From Ferdinandcohnia sp036965165 (GTDB taxonomy: Bacteria > Bacillota > Bacilli > Bacillales > Bacillaceae_L): a DNA stretch of 58,843 nt. The translations under genes and the position numbers were made by a program. The stretch covers positions 1 through 58,843 of the forward strand of contig NZ_JBALOX010000028.1 of the NCBI RefSeq assembly GCF_036965165.1, in the 5' to 3' direction. This document shows positions 32,547-40,640 of the stretch, one piece after another. The number at the start of each line of letters is the position of its first letter. Position 1 is the stretch's first letter. The notes under the pieces were generated by a model. That model saw only the letters and a list, made by a program, of their open reading frames with translations, had not been told where the DNA came from and searched no databases.

Positions 32547-33536
32547 TTAATTAACTGACAGTCCCCACTCTTTATTGATTAGTGTCTTTGGTTGTTTGTT
32601 ATTCAAAACTAGTTCAATGTTCTTGCTGCATAGCTCCATCATGGCTGTTCGTGTTTCTGTGCTTGAGGATCCAATATGAGGCAATGCAACGACATTTGGC
32701 AAAGTTAATAATGGATGATCCGCATCCACAGGCTCCTTTGCAAAAACGTCTAAACCAGCCGCTGCAATTTCTCCAGAAATTAAAGCTTCATATAATGCAT
32801 CTTCATCAACCACTGGTACTCTTGATGCATTAATGAAAACGGCAGATTTTTTCATTTTCTTTAAGTTTTCCTGATTAAATAAACCTCTTGTTTCCTCTGT
32901 GAGTGGCGTTAAACACACGATAAAATCAGAAGTCTCGATTAACTCCTCAAAAGCTACGTATGAAGCACCAGTACGTTCCTCAGCATCCAACTTCCGGGAA
33001 CGATTATGATAAAGAATATCCATTTCAAAGCCAGTTGCACGCTTTGCGACCGCTTCTCCAATTTTGCCCATTCCAACGATCCCAATAGTTTTATGATGAA
33101 CATCATGACCTGCAAGTAATAATGGACTCCAGCTTTTCCACTCACCATTTCTTACAAATTCAGCCGCTTCAACAACCCTTCTTGCAGTTGCTAGCAACAA
33201 TGCAAAGGTTAAATCAGCTGTTGTGTCTGTTAAGACATCTGGTGTGTTACAAACAGCGATTCCCTTTTGATTGGCATATTCCACGTCAATATTGTCAAAA
33301 CCAACAGCAAGGTTCGCGATCACTTTTAACTTTGGTGCCTCATCAAGAAGTTCTTTGTCAATTTTTTCAGAAAGCATGGTTAAAAGAGCATCTGCCTTTT
33401 TAGCCTCTTCAAGAAGTACCTCTCTTGGAACAGCCCTCTCTTCCTCATTCCAAATATGTACTTCTGCTATTTCCTTTAGTGGCTGAATGACTTCTTCAGA
33501 CAGTTTTCTTGTAATAAAAACATATGGCTTCGTCAT
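32547..33536 (-). CDS. D-2-hydroxyacid dehydrogenase (glyoxylate/hydroxypyruvate reductase type)
   Basis: A 329-residue NAD(P)-dependent dehydrogenase. The Rossmann motif GIVGMGKIGEAVAKR lies at about 153-167. The catalytic triad shows as R in FINASRVPVVDE, E in DVFAKEPVDADHP and H in LPHIGSSSTETR. It most resembles GyaR/GhrB-type D-glycerate dehydrogenases (B. subtilis YvcT); it lacks the C-terminal ACT domain of SerA. It lies between hom and yutH, where B. subtilis has no such gene as I recall, so it is probably an insertion. Confidence 0.88.
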   Translation of the reverse strand: MTKPYVFITRKLSEEVIQPLKEIAEVHIWNEEERAVPREVLLEEAKKADALLTMLSEKIDKELLDEAPKLKVIANLAVGFDNIDVEYANQKGIAVCNTPDVLTDTTADLTFALLLATARRVVEAAEFVRNGEWKSWSPLLLAGHDVHHKTIGIVGMGKIGEAVAKRATGFEMDILYHNRSRKLDAEERTGASYVAFEELIETSDFIVCLTPLTEETRGLFNQENLKKMKKSAVFINASRVPVVDEDALYEALISGEIAAAGLDVFAKEPVDADHPLLTLPNVVALPHIGSSSTETRTAMMELCSKNIELVLNNKQPKTLINKEWGLSVN

Positions 33537-33590
33537 TTTATACCTCTCATAAAGATTTGTTCGTATATGTTTCTATACTACCATACATTT

Positions 33591-34595
33591 TTATTTTTGA
33601 AGCCAGTCGATGTTCGGAATTGTTAGTCTTTTTTCATCTACTCCTACACTTGATAAAAAGGTGGATAAAAAGCGCTCATGTTCACTAGAATGGTTCAGCA
33701 TCAATTCTAATCTTTGTAATTGTTTTTCCTTTTTTGTCTCCGATCCTGCCATATAGTACCCTTCAATACATTCGAAAAAATGAAGCGGAAACAATAGCCT
33801 CGCATATAATAGTCTCCAGGAAAAGTTAGAAAGTGGACTGACGCGCTCATACTCTTTCAAAAAGTGGATGATTTGTCCATTCTGCCTTCTTTCTCCACTT
33901 GCATATTGATCACGGACAAACTCGGCCAAGTCCCTTGTGTAATGGTCAAACACCCATTCTGTGGGGAGCTTCGTAAATGACTCTTTATCCCATGAAATTT
34001 CTGTGAAACGGTGATGGCAAATCGTAGCTGAATCCATTGCCGTAGGTGTCTCATCCATTTCCGTATCAACCAGGTATTGAATCGCATTTTCAGTTAACCC
34101 AATATAATATGGGAAGGCTTCAACAAATAATGTTTCAAAACGGTTTTCAGGATGTTGCTTTACTTTTTCCTTCCAGAACATCTCCATTTGATCCAATCTT
34201 CTCTCCCATAGGAATTTCCATTGTCCAATTCGAATCACTTTCTTGACCTGATAAGGAAAGCTTCTGCCTCGTTTGTGAAAACGCGCTAATTCATACCCTA
34301 ACGTATTCGTGATTCGATGGCTATAAACAGGACATCTAATTAAAGCAACCTCTACATCATTAAGTGTTGTGCTTAATTTTCCATCGGTTGTAGGTAAAAT
34401 GGAGCCGACTCGAATGTCTCCTTTTTGAATCATATAATCGCTAAGATGTTTTAATTCATACAGTTCTTCTTGTTCCAAATTCGGTATTGGCACAATACAA
34501 TATACTATATTTCGATAGATGATTGCCTCATAGCCAAATGCTTTTACTGACCGGTCCACCTTTAATTTATATTGTTCAAAAAGTATATCTTTCAT
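33591..34595 (-). CDS. yutH: Spore coat-associated protein YutH
   Basis: A 334-residue protein of the YutH group, distantly kinase-like (CotS/HipA-type fold). Recognisable stretches are YKLKVDRSVKAFGYEAIIYRNIVYCIVPI at the start, and TATICHHRFTEISW and FDHYTRDLAEFVRD, which sit where phosphotransferase catalytic and metal loops would be. In B. subtilis it is a mother-cell-expressed coat protein. Start supported by GAGAGGTG. Confidence 0.9.
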   Translation of the reverse strand: MKDILFEQYKLKVDRSVKAFGYEAIIYRNIVYCIVPIPNLEQEELYELKHLSDYMIQKGDIRVGSILPTTDGKLSTTLNDVEVALIRCPVYSHRITNTLGYELARFHKRGRSFPYQVKKVIRIGQWKFLWERRLDQMEMFWKEKVKQHPENRFETLFVEAFPYYIGLTENAIQYLVDTEMDETPTAMDSATICHHRFTEISWDKESFTKLPTEWVFDHYTRDLAEFVRDQYASGERRQNGQIIHFLKEYERVSPLSNFSWRLLYARLLFPLHFFECIEGYYMAGSETKKEKQLQRLELMLNHSSEHERFLSTFLSSVGVDEKRLTIPNIDWLQK

Positions 34596-34736
34596 AAATC
34601 ATCACCTCTCACACATACTATGTAAAACGTAATTGTCTATTTAAAACATCTATATGAAACAAAACGGCATTACTTGTGGTAAACTAGAAAATATTAGTAA
34701 AATAATTTTGAATTTATAAGAAATAAGGTGAACAAG

Positions 34737-35237
34737 ATGAGCGAAGTAAATAAAATGAACGAGATTGAACGAACAGCTAGAAAATGGTTGGAAGACAGAG
34801 GAGTCACCATTCAGGATATTGCCGAACTGGTTTACTATTTACAAAGCAAATATCATCCAGATTTAAAAATGGAGGATTGTGTGCATAATGTAGACCGCGT
34901 TCTGACGAAACGTGAAATTCAAAACGCTGTGTTAACAGGGATTCAATTGGATATTCTTGCTGAAAAAGGCTTACTTGAGGAGCCGCTACTTTCAACAATT
35001 AAGGTAGATGAGGGGCTTTACGGTGTAGATGAAATCTTAGCCTTTTCAATTGTAAACGTTTATGGGTCAATCGGGTTTACAAATTACGGCTATATTGATA
35101 AGAAAAAACCTGGTATCTTGGAAAGACTAAATGATAAATCAACTGGCGAATGTCACACATTTTTAGATGATATTGTGGGGGCAATCGCGGCAGCTGCATC
35201 TAGTCGATTAGCACATCGAGCGGCGAATACTAATTAA
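34737..35237 (+). CDS. yutG: Phosphatidylglycerophosphatase A-like protein YutG
   Basis: A 166-residue PgpA-superfamily protein. Family marks are GVTIQDIAELVYYLQSKYHPDL, VDEGLYGVDEILAFSIVNVYGSIG and TGECHTFLDDIVGAIAAA with the conserved metal-binding Asp/Glu. Unlike enteric PgpA it has no clear membrane helices. The ATG at 34737 is preferred, since the GTG at 34728 lies inside the AAGGTG ribosome binding site. Confidence 0.85.
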   Translation: MSEVNKMNEIERTARKWLEDRGVTIQDIAELVYYLQSKYHPDLKMEDCVHNVDRVLTKREIQNAVLTGIQLDILAEKGLLEEPLLSTIKVDEGLYGVDEILAFSIVNVYGSIGFTNYGYIDKKKPGILERLNDKSTGECHTFLDDIVGAIAAAASSRLAHRAANTN

Positions 35238-35241
35238 AAGG

Positions 35242-35278
35242 AAAAAAGACCAAATCACTTGCGATTTGGTCTTTTTTA
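35242..35278. terminator. Terminator after yutG
   Basis: AGACCAAATC/GATTTGGTCT stem, six-base loop, T run on the plus strand and A run on the other side. Confidence 0.88.
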
Positions 35279-35331
35279 ATTGGATGAATTTGGTATACTA
35301 AATTTATAAACTATTTCGAGGGGTATGAGAG

Positions 35332-35541
35332 ATGGACTTATTTTTTAAAGTTTTGAGCCTTTTTTTCATTGTTTTGGCATTATTTACCCTCGTTCCTTTT
35401 AAAAAAGAATTCACGAATCTAGATGGACAAGTGCTAAATAGAAGTTTTGTGAATCGTTGGACTAGGCGACTTAAAATGTTTATGATATTAACGTTTATTG
35501 GAGGTATTTGTGCAATAATTGGGTTTGTTATCTCCATATAA
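35332..35541 (+). CDS. Small two-helix membrane protein, unknown
   Basis: A 69-residue protein with two hydrophobic segments (about 3-22 and 49-68) joined by a basic loop (FKKEF...RSFVNRWTRRLKMF). It has a GAGGGG ribosome binding site nine bases before the ATG and its own terminator. I do not recognise the family. Gene-like signals at both ends make it a likely real gene. Confidence 0.7.
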   Translation: MDLFFKVLSLFFIVLALFTLVPFKKEFTNLDGQVLNRSFVNRWTRRLKMFMILTFIGGICAIIGFVISI

Positions 35542-35567
35542 AAAAACGCTCAATTGAGCGTTTTTTA
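35541..35567. terminator. Bidirectional terminator between the small membrane protein and yutF
   Basis: AACGCTC/GAGCGTT stem with a four-base loop, and A/T runs on both sides. It serves the two convergent genes. Confidence 0.85.
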
Positions 35568-36335
35568 TATTCTTTCCATCCATTCCTTCAAGCTGTTAAT
35601 CGCATAAGTAGGTTGACGGTCATATCCTTTTAAAAGTTCAGCCGTTGTAACGCCTGTATGAACAAGAAGGGTGTCAATACCTGCGTTCATCCCTGCCTTA
35701 ATGTCAGTATCATAATAATCACCGATCATGATTGTATCTTCCTTTGCAATCCCTAATTTCTTTTGGGCTTGCTCCATAATGACTTTTTCCGGCTTTCCGA
35801 TAAAAATCGGTTGGACTGTAGTTGAAACTGTTACAACAGAAGTTAACGAGCCATTACCTGGTAAAAATCCTCTTTCAGTTGGAATTGAAATATCACCATT
35901 TGTTGAAATAAAAGTTGCCCCATTACGAACAGCTAGACAAGCTAGCGTAAATTTTTCATATGTAATGGAACGGTCGATTCCGACAACGACAAAGTCTGGA
36001 TTTTCCTCTTGAATGGTAAAACCCTTATCCTGTAATGCCTTACGTATTCCTTCTTCACCAATCACATATACAGTGTCACCCTTTTTTAGGTCATACATAT
36101 AATTTGCCGTTGCTTGGCTTGTTGTGAACACTTGATCTTCCGTACAAGCAATATCAAAGTCACGCAACTTTGCAGCAACCTGTGCTGGTGTTCTTGATGA
36201 ATTATTTGTTACAAATAAATAGGGGATTTGTTTTTCATTAAGGGCATTTACGAAATCACATGCTTCATTAATGCGCTCAGTTCCAAGGTACATCGTACCA
36301 TCTAAATCAATTAAGTATCCTTTATATGTTTTCAC
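35565..36335 (-). CDS. yutF: HAD-superfamily phosphatase YutF (NagD-like)
   Basis: A 256-residue HAD-IIA hydrolase (TIGR01457-type). Motif I is DLDGT (9-13), motif II VTNNSSR (about 43-49), motif III K in IGKPEKVIMEQA, and motif IV GDYYDTDI. The GTG at 36335 (KTYKGYLIDLDGTMYLG) is chosen because AAAAGGTG lies nine bases upstream, and it matches the B. subtilis start. A GTG at 36347 overlaps that ribosome binding site. R2 copy 2 lies just upstream. Confidence 0.93.
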   Translation of the reverse strand: MKTYKGYLIDLDGTMYLGTERINEACDFVNALNEKQIPYLFVTNNSSRTPAQVAAKLRDFDIACTEDQVFTTSQATANYMYDLKKGDTVYVIGEEGIRKALQDKGFTIQEENPDFVVVGIDRSITYEKFTLACLAVRNGATFISTNGDISIPTERGFLPGNGSLTSVVTVSTTVQPIFIGKPEKVIMEQAQKKLGIAKEDTIMIGDYYDTDIKAGMNAGIDTLLVHTGVTTAELLKGYDRQPTYAINSLKEWMERI

Positions 36336-36359
36336 TACTTTTATCACCTTTTAGAAGAT

Positions 36360-36606
36360 GTTTAAAAAGTGGGGTGAATATGACGCATCGATAGCGGAAC
36401 TTCGACTAAGCCTAACACGTCCTGTGTTAAACGTCGAAGTCACCACATCCTGTGGAAGCTCGTTGGCTTGNNGTATTAACTGCATACGCTTCGGTACGCA
36501 GGAGCTGCGCCGCCTTGAACTCGACGCACACGACGAGCTAGTGTCGACAAGACATAAGAATGTGGCGCTTTTGTCGACGCGGTCCTCTTCATCCTTCTTT
36601 TTGAAC
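36360..36606 (+). repeat. R2 element, copy 2, between yutE and yutF (contains NN)
   Basis: Bounded by GTTTAAAAAG and CTTTTTGAAC. The first 110 nt match copy 1 closely, including CACGTCCTGTG and CCACATCCTGTGG hairpins. The inner part is different, with GTCGAC-rich palindromes. An NN at 36471-36472 sits where a TTTTCCGTTCC... block occurs in copy 1, so the true length is uncertain. Confidence 0.85.
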
Positions 36607-36616
36607 ACGTATTTTA

Positions 36617-37054
36617 TTAGTTTTTAAATGCGGAAACAGGTCCTAATTCATTTACAAGATAGGATCTAACATCTTTCGGAAAGCTTTTTAGACTTTCTTT
36701 ATTTTTTTGGAAACTTGAAAATAATTCTTCATGATTGATTTCAAGATAATCTTGAACGATTACTTTACGGTAACGAATAATTTCTTTAAGATTATTTGCA
36801 GCTTGTGTAGTAACGACCTTTTCATCCTCAAGGATATCGATTATATCTTCATAGCTTCCCGGGTCACGCATAATGAAGCCATCAATCATTGAATTCCCTA
36901 CATCTAGAATCGCTTCAATTAAAAGATGGGAAATACGCTCTAATGCTTTCTTTCCGAGCGTGCTTGTCCAATCTGTTTCAGCTTCTAATAAACCTACATT
37001 TTCTTCGTAAAAAAGAAGGGTCTTCTCAATCTTTTCTCGGTCAACAAAATACAC
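36617..37054 (-). CDS. yutE: YutE, HepT-like (DUF86) protein
   Basis: A 145-residue all-helical protein of the HepT/DUF86 fold (KKALERISHLLIEAILDVGNSMID is the family core). In HepT toxins the active motif is R-x4-H-x-Y. Here the corresponding site is R96...Q101-D102-Y103, so the His is Gln and RNase activity is doubtful. No MntA-type nucleotidyltransferase antitoxin is adjacent. As in B. subtilis it stands alone in the yut cluster, so it is probably a housekeeping relative and not a toxin. Confidence 0.85.
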   Translation of the reverse strand: MYFVDREKIEKTLLFYEENVGLLEAETDWTSTLGKKALERISHLLIEAILDVGNSMIDGFIMRDPGSYEDIIDILEDEKVVTTQAANNLKEIIRYRKVIVQDYLEINHEELFSSFQKNKESLKSFPKDVRSYLVNELGPVSAFKN

Positions 37055-37136
37055 AGTATCACCTTCTATTTATTATCCTTTTTAATATCAACTATTATTT
37101 TACCATAAAGCTCATTATCATTCATGGTATGTCAAA

Positions 37137-37300
37137 AAATCAAATGCGCCTTAGCGTATTTGCGCCCAGATTTTAGGCCCACAGGAAGTGGCGTTTTTAG
37201 TCTTTGATCTTACTGCTCGATAAATTACCTTTGAAAATCGCATGTTCCGCCGGAGACTTTAAGTTTATTCAGCAGGGAGTCGCTGCTGGATAAACTTATA
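37137..37300 (-). repeat. R1 element, copy F (expanded variant), upstream of yutE
   Basis: A minus-strand R1 copy, read in sense towards yutE. First hairpin GTTTATCCAGCAG/CTGCTGAATAAAC, then CTCCGGCGGA, a TCGAGCAGTAAGATC centre as in copy D, GCCACTTCCTGTGGGCC, ATCTGGGCGC, then AAATACGCT/GGCGCATTT followed by GATT. It ends about 83 nt before the yutE start and also lies upstream of the divergent DUF3055 gene. Confidence 0.88.
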
Positions 37301-37370
37301 TAATTCGTTTTCTATTTGATGTGCCTTTGTTATGATAATATAAATGACTTTTTTAAAAGGAGAATCCATT

Positions 37371-37637
37371 ATGTCTGAACGTTTTTTCTTATATGATGAT
37401 ACGATTGATACACAAACACGATTTGTAAGCTTTATGGGGGAAAATCAGCGTTATGATTTAGCAATCGTTAAATCTGACCGCTATTACGGAAAGCAAGTTG
37501 TCTTAAATATTTTGAGTAACCGCTTTGCGATTATCGGCAGAGACGATCTAGATGAGCCTGGATATATTGAACATGCCTACCAATTATCAGAGGAAGAAGC
37601 GGAGGAGCTACGCTCTTTTCTGTATGAAATTGTCTAA
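37371..37637 (+). CDS. DUF3055 family protein
   Basis: An 88-residue soluble protein. It opens MSERFFLYDDTIDTQTRFVSF and contains RYDLAIVKSDRYYGKQVVL and FAIIGRDDLDEPGYIEHAY, the conserved pattern of a small Bacillaceae family (DUF3055). No function is known. The ATG at 37371 has AAAGGAG upstream. It is followed by another small gene in the same direction. Confidence 0.8.
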   Translation: MSERFFLYDDTIDTQTRFVSFMGENQRYDLAIVKSDRYYGKQVVLNILSNRFAIIGRDDLDEPGYIEHAYQLSEEEAEELRSFLYEIV

Positions 37638-37692
37638 CATATTTCTGTAATGCTGCGAAAACACTATAGGAAAGAAGTGAGGTGTTTAACAG

Positions 37693-37986
37693 TTGGCAGA
37701 AAAAAATAAAGACAAAGAAGAAATAACGTATACCGATTTTTCAACTGTGGAGACAATGAGGAATTTTTTAACCTTTGAGGAATTCCCAGAAGGTCCTACT
37801 GGTGCACCACGGGGTGAAAAAGCGCCTGTCGAGAATAAGAGCACCCCATGGGAGGAAGGACAACGATATTATACACCTTTTAATTATGAATTTAAGTCCC
37901 TCCACCAAGATCTGCCAAGGCAATTCCCTGGGGCCCACCAAACACATGATGACAAGGATGAAAATGCAGAACCTCCATATGATTGA
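37693..37986 (+). CDS. Small acidic cytosolic protein, unknown
   Basis: A 97-residue hydrophilic protein rich in Pro, Glu and Lys (TDFSTVETMRNFLTFEEFPE, WEEGQRYYTPFNYEFKSL). It has no membrane segment or recognised domain. The TTG start has GAGGTG eight bases upstream. Similar small proteins occur at this place in other Bacillus genomes as I recall, with no function assigned. Element R3 copy 1 begins right after the stop. Confidence 0.68.
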   Translation: MAEKNKDKEEITYTDFSTVETMRNFLTFEEFPEGPTGAPRGEKAPVENKSTPWEEGQRYYTPFNYEFKSLHQDLPRQFPGAHQTHDDKDENAEPPYD

Positions 37987-37988
37987 AA

Positions 37989-38110
37989 AGAAAAGCGCAA
38001 GGCGCCAGCCTATCGGTGACAAGCAAAAGACGAGCGCTGACAGAAGGTGTTCTTTTCCTCCGAAGCGATTGGCTTAAGACCTCGAGCCGATGGCGCCTGG
38101 AGCCAGACAC
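37989..38110 (+). repeat. Dispersed element R3, copy 1
   Basis: About 122 nt with AAAAGCGCAAGGCGCC at the left and CCGATGGCGCCTGGAGC at the right, so the ends can pair through GGCGCC and ATCGG/CCGAT. The middle reads GACAAGC...GCTGACAGAAGGT...CCGAAG. The second copy is at 45049-45170. Comparable GGCGCC-bounded repeats occur in other Bacillaceae, from memory. Confidence 0.82.
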
Positions 38111-38112
38111 AT

Positions 38113-38152
38113 GAAAAAAGTACAGGTGACTTAAGCCTGTACTTTATTTTTT
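38113..38152. terminator. Terminator overlapping the 3' end of yutD
   Basis: AGTACAGG/CCTGTACT stem; A run on the left (T tract for yutD) and TTATTTTTT on the right. Confidence 0.75.
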
Positions 38153-38418
38153 ACCTTTTTAAGAACAAAATAGGCACAACCAAAATTACAATATTCGTAT
38201 AAATACTCGGAAAGGGTACTGATTTTTGTATCAAAGGATGCTTTTTGGTTTGCATCATCAAAGAATCCCTTTAAACGAAGTTGTTCATATCCCCAGTCAC
38301 CGACTATATAATCATATTTCGCAAGGATGTCGCTATATCTTCCGCGAAAGGCCTCTTCATTAAATCCTTCTTTTAGCTCATCGACAAGCTCATATGTAGT
38401 GTTATTGATACTAATCAC
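38131..38418 (-). CDS. yutD: YutD family protein (DUF1027)
   Basis: A 95-residue protein highly similar to B. subtilis YutD: ELVDELKEGFNEEAFRGRYSDILAKYDYIVGDWGYEQLRLKGFF, then ISTLSEYLYEYCNFGCAYFVL. The conserved CxxxC pair in EYCNFGCAYF is notable and may bind metal or form a disulfide. Function unknown. The stop codon lies in the terminator stem. R2 copy 3 is upstream. Confidence 0.9.
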   Translation of the reverse strand: MISINNTTYELVDELKEGFNEEAFRGRYSDILAKYDYIVGDWGYEQLRLKGFFDDANQKASFDTKISTLSEYLYEYCNFGCAYFVLKKVKNKVQA

Positions 38419-38441
38419 TTATTTCACACCCCTTAGAGGAT

Positions 38442-38512
38442 GTTCAAAAAGTGCGGTGAATAAGACCATGAATAGAGGAACTGACGCGGTCTCTTCATCC
38501 TCCTTTTTGAAC
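38442..38512 (+). repeat. R2 element, copy 3 (minimal, 71 nt)
   Basis: Both inverted ends (GTTCAAAAAG and CTTTTTGAAC) are intact and keep their neighbours GTGCGGTGAATAAGA and CTCTTCATCCTC, but almost the whole interior is missing. It lies between the divergent yutD and YhcN/YlaJ genes. Confidence 0.85.
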
Positions 38513-38607
38513 AGCACTATCTATTTCCATTATAGCCAATCAACCCATCAATTACTATGCGAATTTTTTGTTGAAATGGTCAACCTACAACTGAGGGGGT
38601 GTCGAGA

Positions 38608-39468
38608 TTGAAAAAATACACAATCATCTCGGGATTAATTGCCTTTTCCGCTTTAACAGGTTGTGGTGCATCTGATGACAAAGCAGGGGTTTACCATGAA
38701 AGCGGAAATACAATAAATCGAATTGACTATAATGAACTCTACAATAAGAATGGTGTTAAAAACAATGGCAAGGAAATGACGAACTTTGGCTATGTTCGTC
38801 ACCAAAAAAATCCCGTCCCAGGTGGTGCCAATGTTTATTCTAATTTGCCAGCGATGGATCGTGAAAAAGTAGCGGATTTGATTAGTAAAATCTGTACAAC
38901 CATCCCAAATGTGAATGATGTAGGAACACTTGTTACGGATGAAGAAGTCCTTGTTGCGTATGATACCAACTCTAAGGACCGCAACTTGACTGCAGACCAA
39001 GTGAAGCGTGCTGCTCTTTCTGTCGTCCCTAGGTTTTATCATGCATACGTTTCAGACGATCCAGACATGATGAAGCAAATCGAGCGGTTCGGTACACTTG
39101 ATTCAGACAGCCGTAATGTGGATCAAATCATTACATCAACCATCCAACAAATGATTAAATCACCTCAAGGCTATAAAGTAAGTGATGGGGAAAATGAAAA
39201 TGGGGAGATGGAAGGTGGATTAAACCCTGAATATGAGCGAAAGGCAAGGGAAAATCAGAACTTCCTTAAAAACCCAAGTTCCGATAATAAGGGCGCAAAT
39301 GTACATGATACTGGAACACGTGGAACACTGAATAGAGATTTGGACCAAAATACGGGAACCCCAGGAACACTTACTGATCTGAACCCAAATGCTGGAAACG
39401 GCCGTACACTTAATAACAACCAAAACCAAAATACAAATAATCCACTCCAAAAAGGGAATGGTGGTTAA
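38608..39468 (+). CDS. Sporulation lipoprotein, YhcN/YlaJ family
   Basis: A 286-residue lipoprotein. The signal peptide ends in the lipobox ALTGC (Cys about residue 19). The YhcN/YlaJ domain follows (about 75-185: REKVADLISKICTTIPNVNDVGTLVTDEEVLVAYDT and RFYHAYVSDDPDMMKQIERFG). A long Asn/Gly/Thr-rich tail ends the protein, with loose repeats of the form GT-x-GTL-x-D/N. The TTG at 38608 is preferred, because a GTG at 38599 overlaps the GAGGGGG ribosome binding site. B. subtilis has the related yutC here. It probably acts in the forespore membrane or germination. Confidence 0.85.
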   Translation: MKKYTIISGLIAFSALTGCGASDDKAGVYHESGNTINRIDYNELYNKNGVKNNGKEMTNFGYVRHQKNPVPGGANVYSNLPAMDREKVADLISKICTTIPNVNDVGTLVTDEEVLVAYDTNSKDRNLTADQVKRAALSVVPRFYHAYVSDDPDMMKQIERFGTLDSDSRNVDQIITSTIQQMIKSPQGYKVSDGENENGEMEGGLNPEYERKARENQNFLKNPSSDNKGANVHDTGTRGTLNRDLDQNTGTPGTLTDLNPNAGNGRTLNNNQNQNTNNPLQKGNGG

Positions 39469-39473
39469 TATAT

Positions 39474-39502
39474 AAAAAAAGGGGGAGATTCCCCCTTTTT
39501 TT
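39474..39502. terminator. Bidirectional terminator between the spore lipoprotein gene and lipA
   Basis: GGGGG/CCCCC core extended by AAAAA/TTTTT arms, five-base loop, in a convergent gap. Confidence 0.85.
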
Positions 39503-40400
39503 ATGCTTCTTTTAGTTGTTGATTTGCTTTTGCTGCATTTACTTGCTCGTCTGCATGGTAAGAAGAACGTACAAGTGGACCGGATTCACAATGGCTGAAG
39601 CCTTTGCTTAATGCAATCTCTTTTAATTCTGCAAACTCATCTGGATGATAGTATTTTTGAACTTTTAAGTGCTTCTTCGATGGTTGTAGGTATTGACCAA
39701 TTGTCATAATATCAACGTTATTTGCGCGAAGGTCATCCATTGTCTCGATAATCTCTTCCTTGGTTTCACCAAGCCCAATCATAATACTTGATTTGGTTGG
39801 AATATCTGGATTCATTTCTTTTGCGCGACGCAGGAATTCAAGTGAACGCTCATATTTGGCTCTCGCACGAACACGGTCAGATAAACGACGAACCGTTTCG
39901 ATATTATGGTTTAGAATATCTGGTTTTGCGTCCATTAGTGTTTTTAAGTTATCGTACGCCCCACCCATATCAGATGGTAATACTTCAACTGAAGTAAACG
40001 GACTCTTTCTACGAATCGCACGAACGGTTTCCGCAAAGACTGCTGCTCCCCCGTCCTTCAAGTCATCGCGGGCAACCATTGTAATAACGACATGCTTTAA
40101 TCCCATCGTTGCGACAGAATCAGCTACACGCTCTGGTTCTGCCCAATCCAATTCATTTGGAAGTCCCGTTTTAACTGCACAAAAACGGCAAGCACGTGTA
40201 CAAGTATCTCCAAGAATCATAAATGTAGCTGTCTTACGAACAGCCCAACATTCATGAATATTTGGACATTTTGCTTCCTCACAAACGGTATGTAATTGTT
40301 TTTCTCTCATCATTTTCTTTAAGCCTGTGTAGCTTTCATTCGTATTTAGTTTTATTTTTAGCCATTCAGGCTTTCTAAGATATTCCTCTTTTTTAGACAT
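39501..40400 (-). CDS. lipA: Lipoyl synthase
   Basis: A 299-residue radical-SAM enzyme that inserts two sulfurs into octanoyl-lipoyl domains. The auxiliary cluster uses C40, C45 and C51 (CEEAKCPNIHEC). The radical-SAM cluster uses C67, C71 and C74 (CTRACRFC). The C-terminal SGPLVRSSYHADEQ carries the conserved serine ligand region. Length is normal. It is divergent from lytH, as in B. subtilis. Confidence 0.97.
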   Translation of the reverse strand: MSKKEEYLRKPEWLKIKLNTNESYTGLKKMMREKQLHTVCEEAKCPNIHECWAVRKTATFMILGDTCTRACRFCAVKTGLPNELDWAEPERVADSVATMGLKHVVITMVARDDLKDGGAAVFAETVRAIRRKSPFTSVEVLPSDMGGAYDNLKTLMDAKPDILNHNIETVRRLSDRVRARAKYERSLEFLRRAKEMNPDIPTKSSIMIGLGETKEEIIETMDDLRANNVDIMTIGQYLQPSKKHLKVQKYYHPDEFAELKEIALSKGFSHCESGPLVRSSYHADEQVNAAKANQQLKEA

Positions 40401-40640
40401 ACTTTATCACTCCATTGCAAAGGCTAACCCTATTATACTCCTAAAGTAATTTAGAATCCAAGCATTAGCATAATTGTGATTTTTATGGTTTCCAACAATT
40501 AGTTATTATGAAAATAAAATGATTTAACAAACTAACATGGAAGAATGCTTTTTAGATCACCTATTTTTCGTCCTTATAGTGACATACATGTCTTTAGTAT
40601 TAAAATATCCTTGTACTTTTTTGAAAGGAGATATTTGTAC

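Noticed and set aside
36351..36627. Reading frames of 85-89 residues on both strands
   Set aside because: They translate the R2 element across an NN gap and have no homologous features or ribosome binding sites.
36617..37054. HepT/MntA toxin-antitoxin system
   Set aside because: No nucleotidyltransferase partner is adjacent, the catalytic His is replaced, and the position is conserved housekeeping synteny.
40560..40620. Sigma-K promoter for lytH
   Set aside because: A CATACATGT box matches only the first half of the -10 consensus and no -35 AC lies at the right distance.
40545..40640. Longer LytH start at 40545
   Set aside because: The extension lacks a ribosome binding site and would bury the signal peptide; the GTG at 40641 has AAGGAG and a proper signal sequence.
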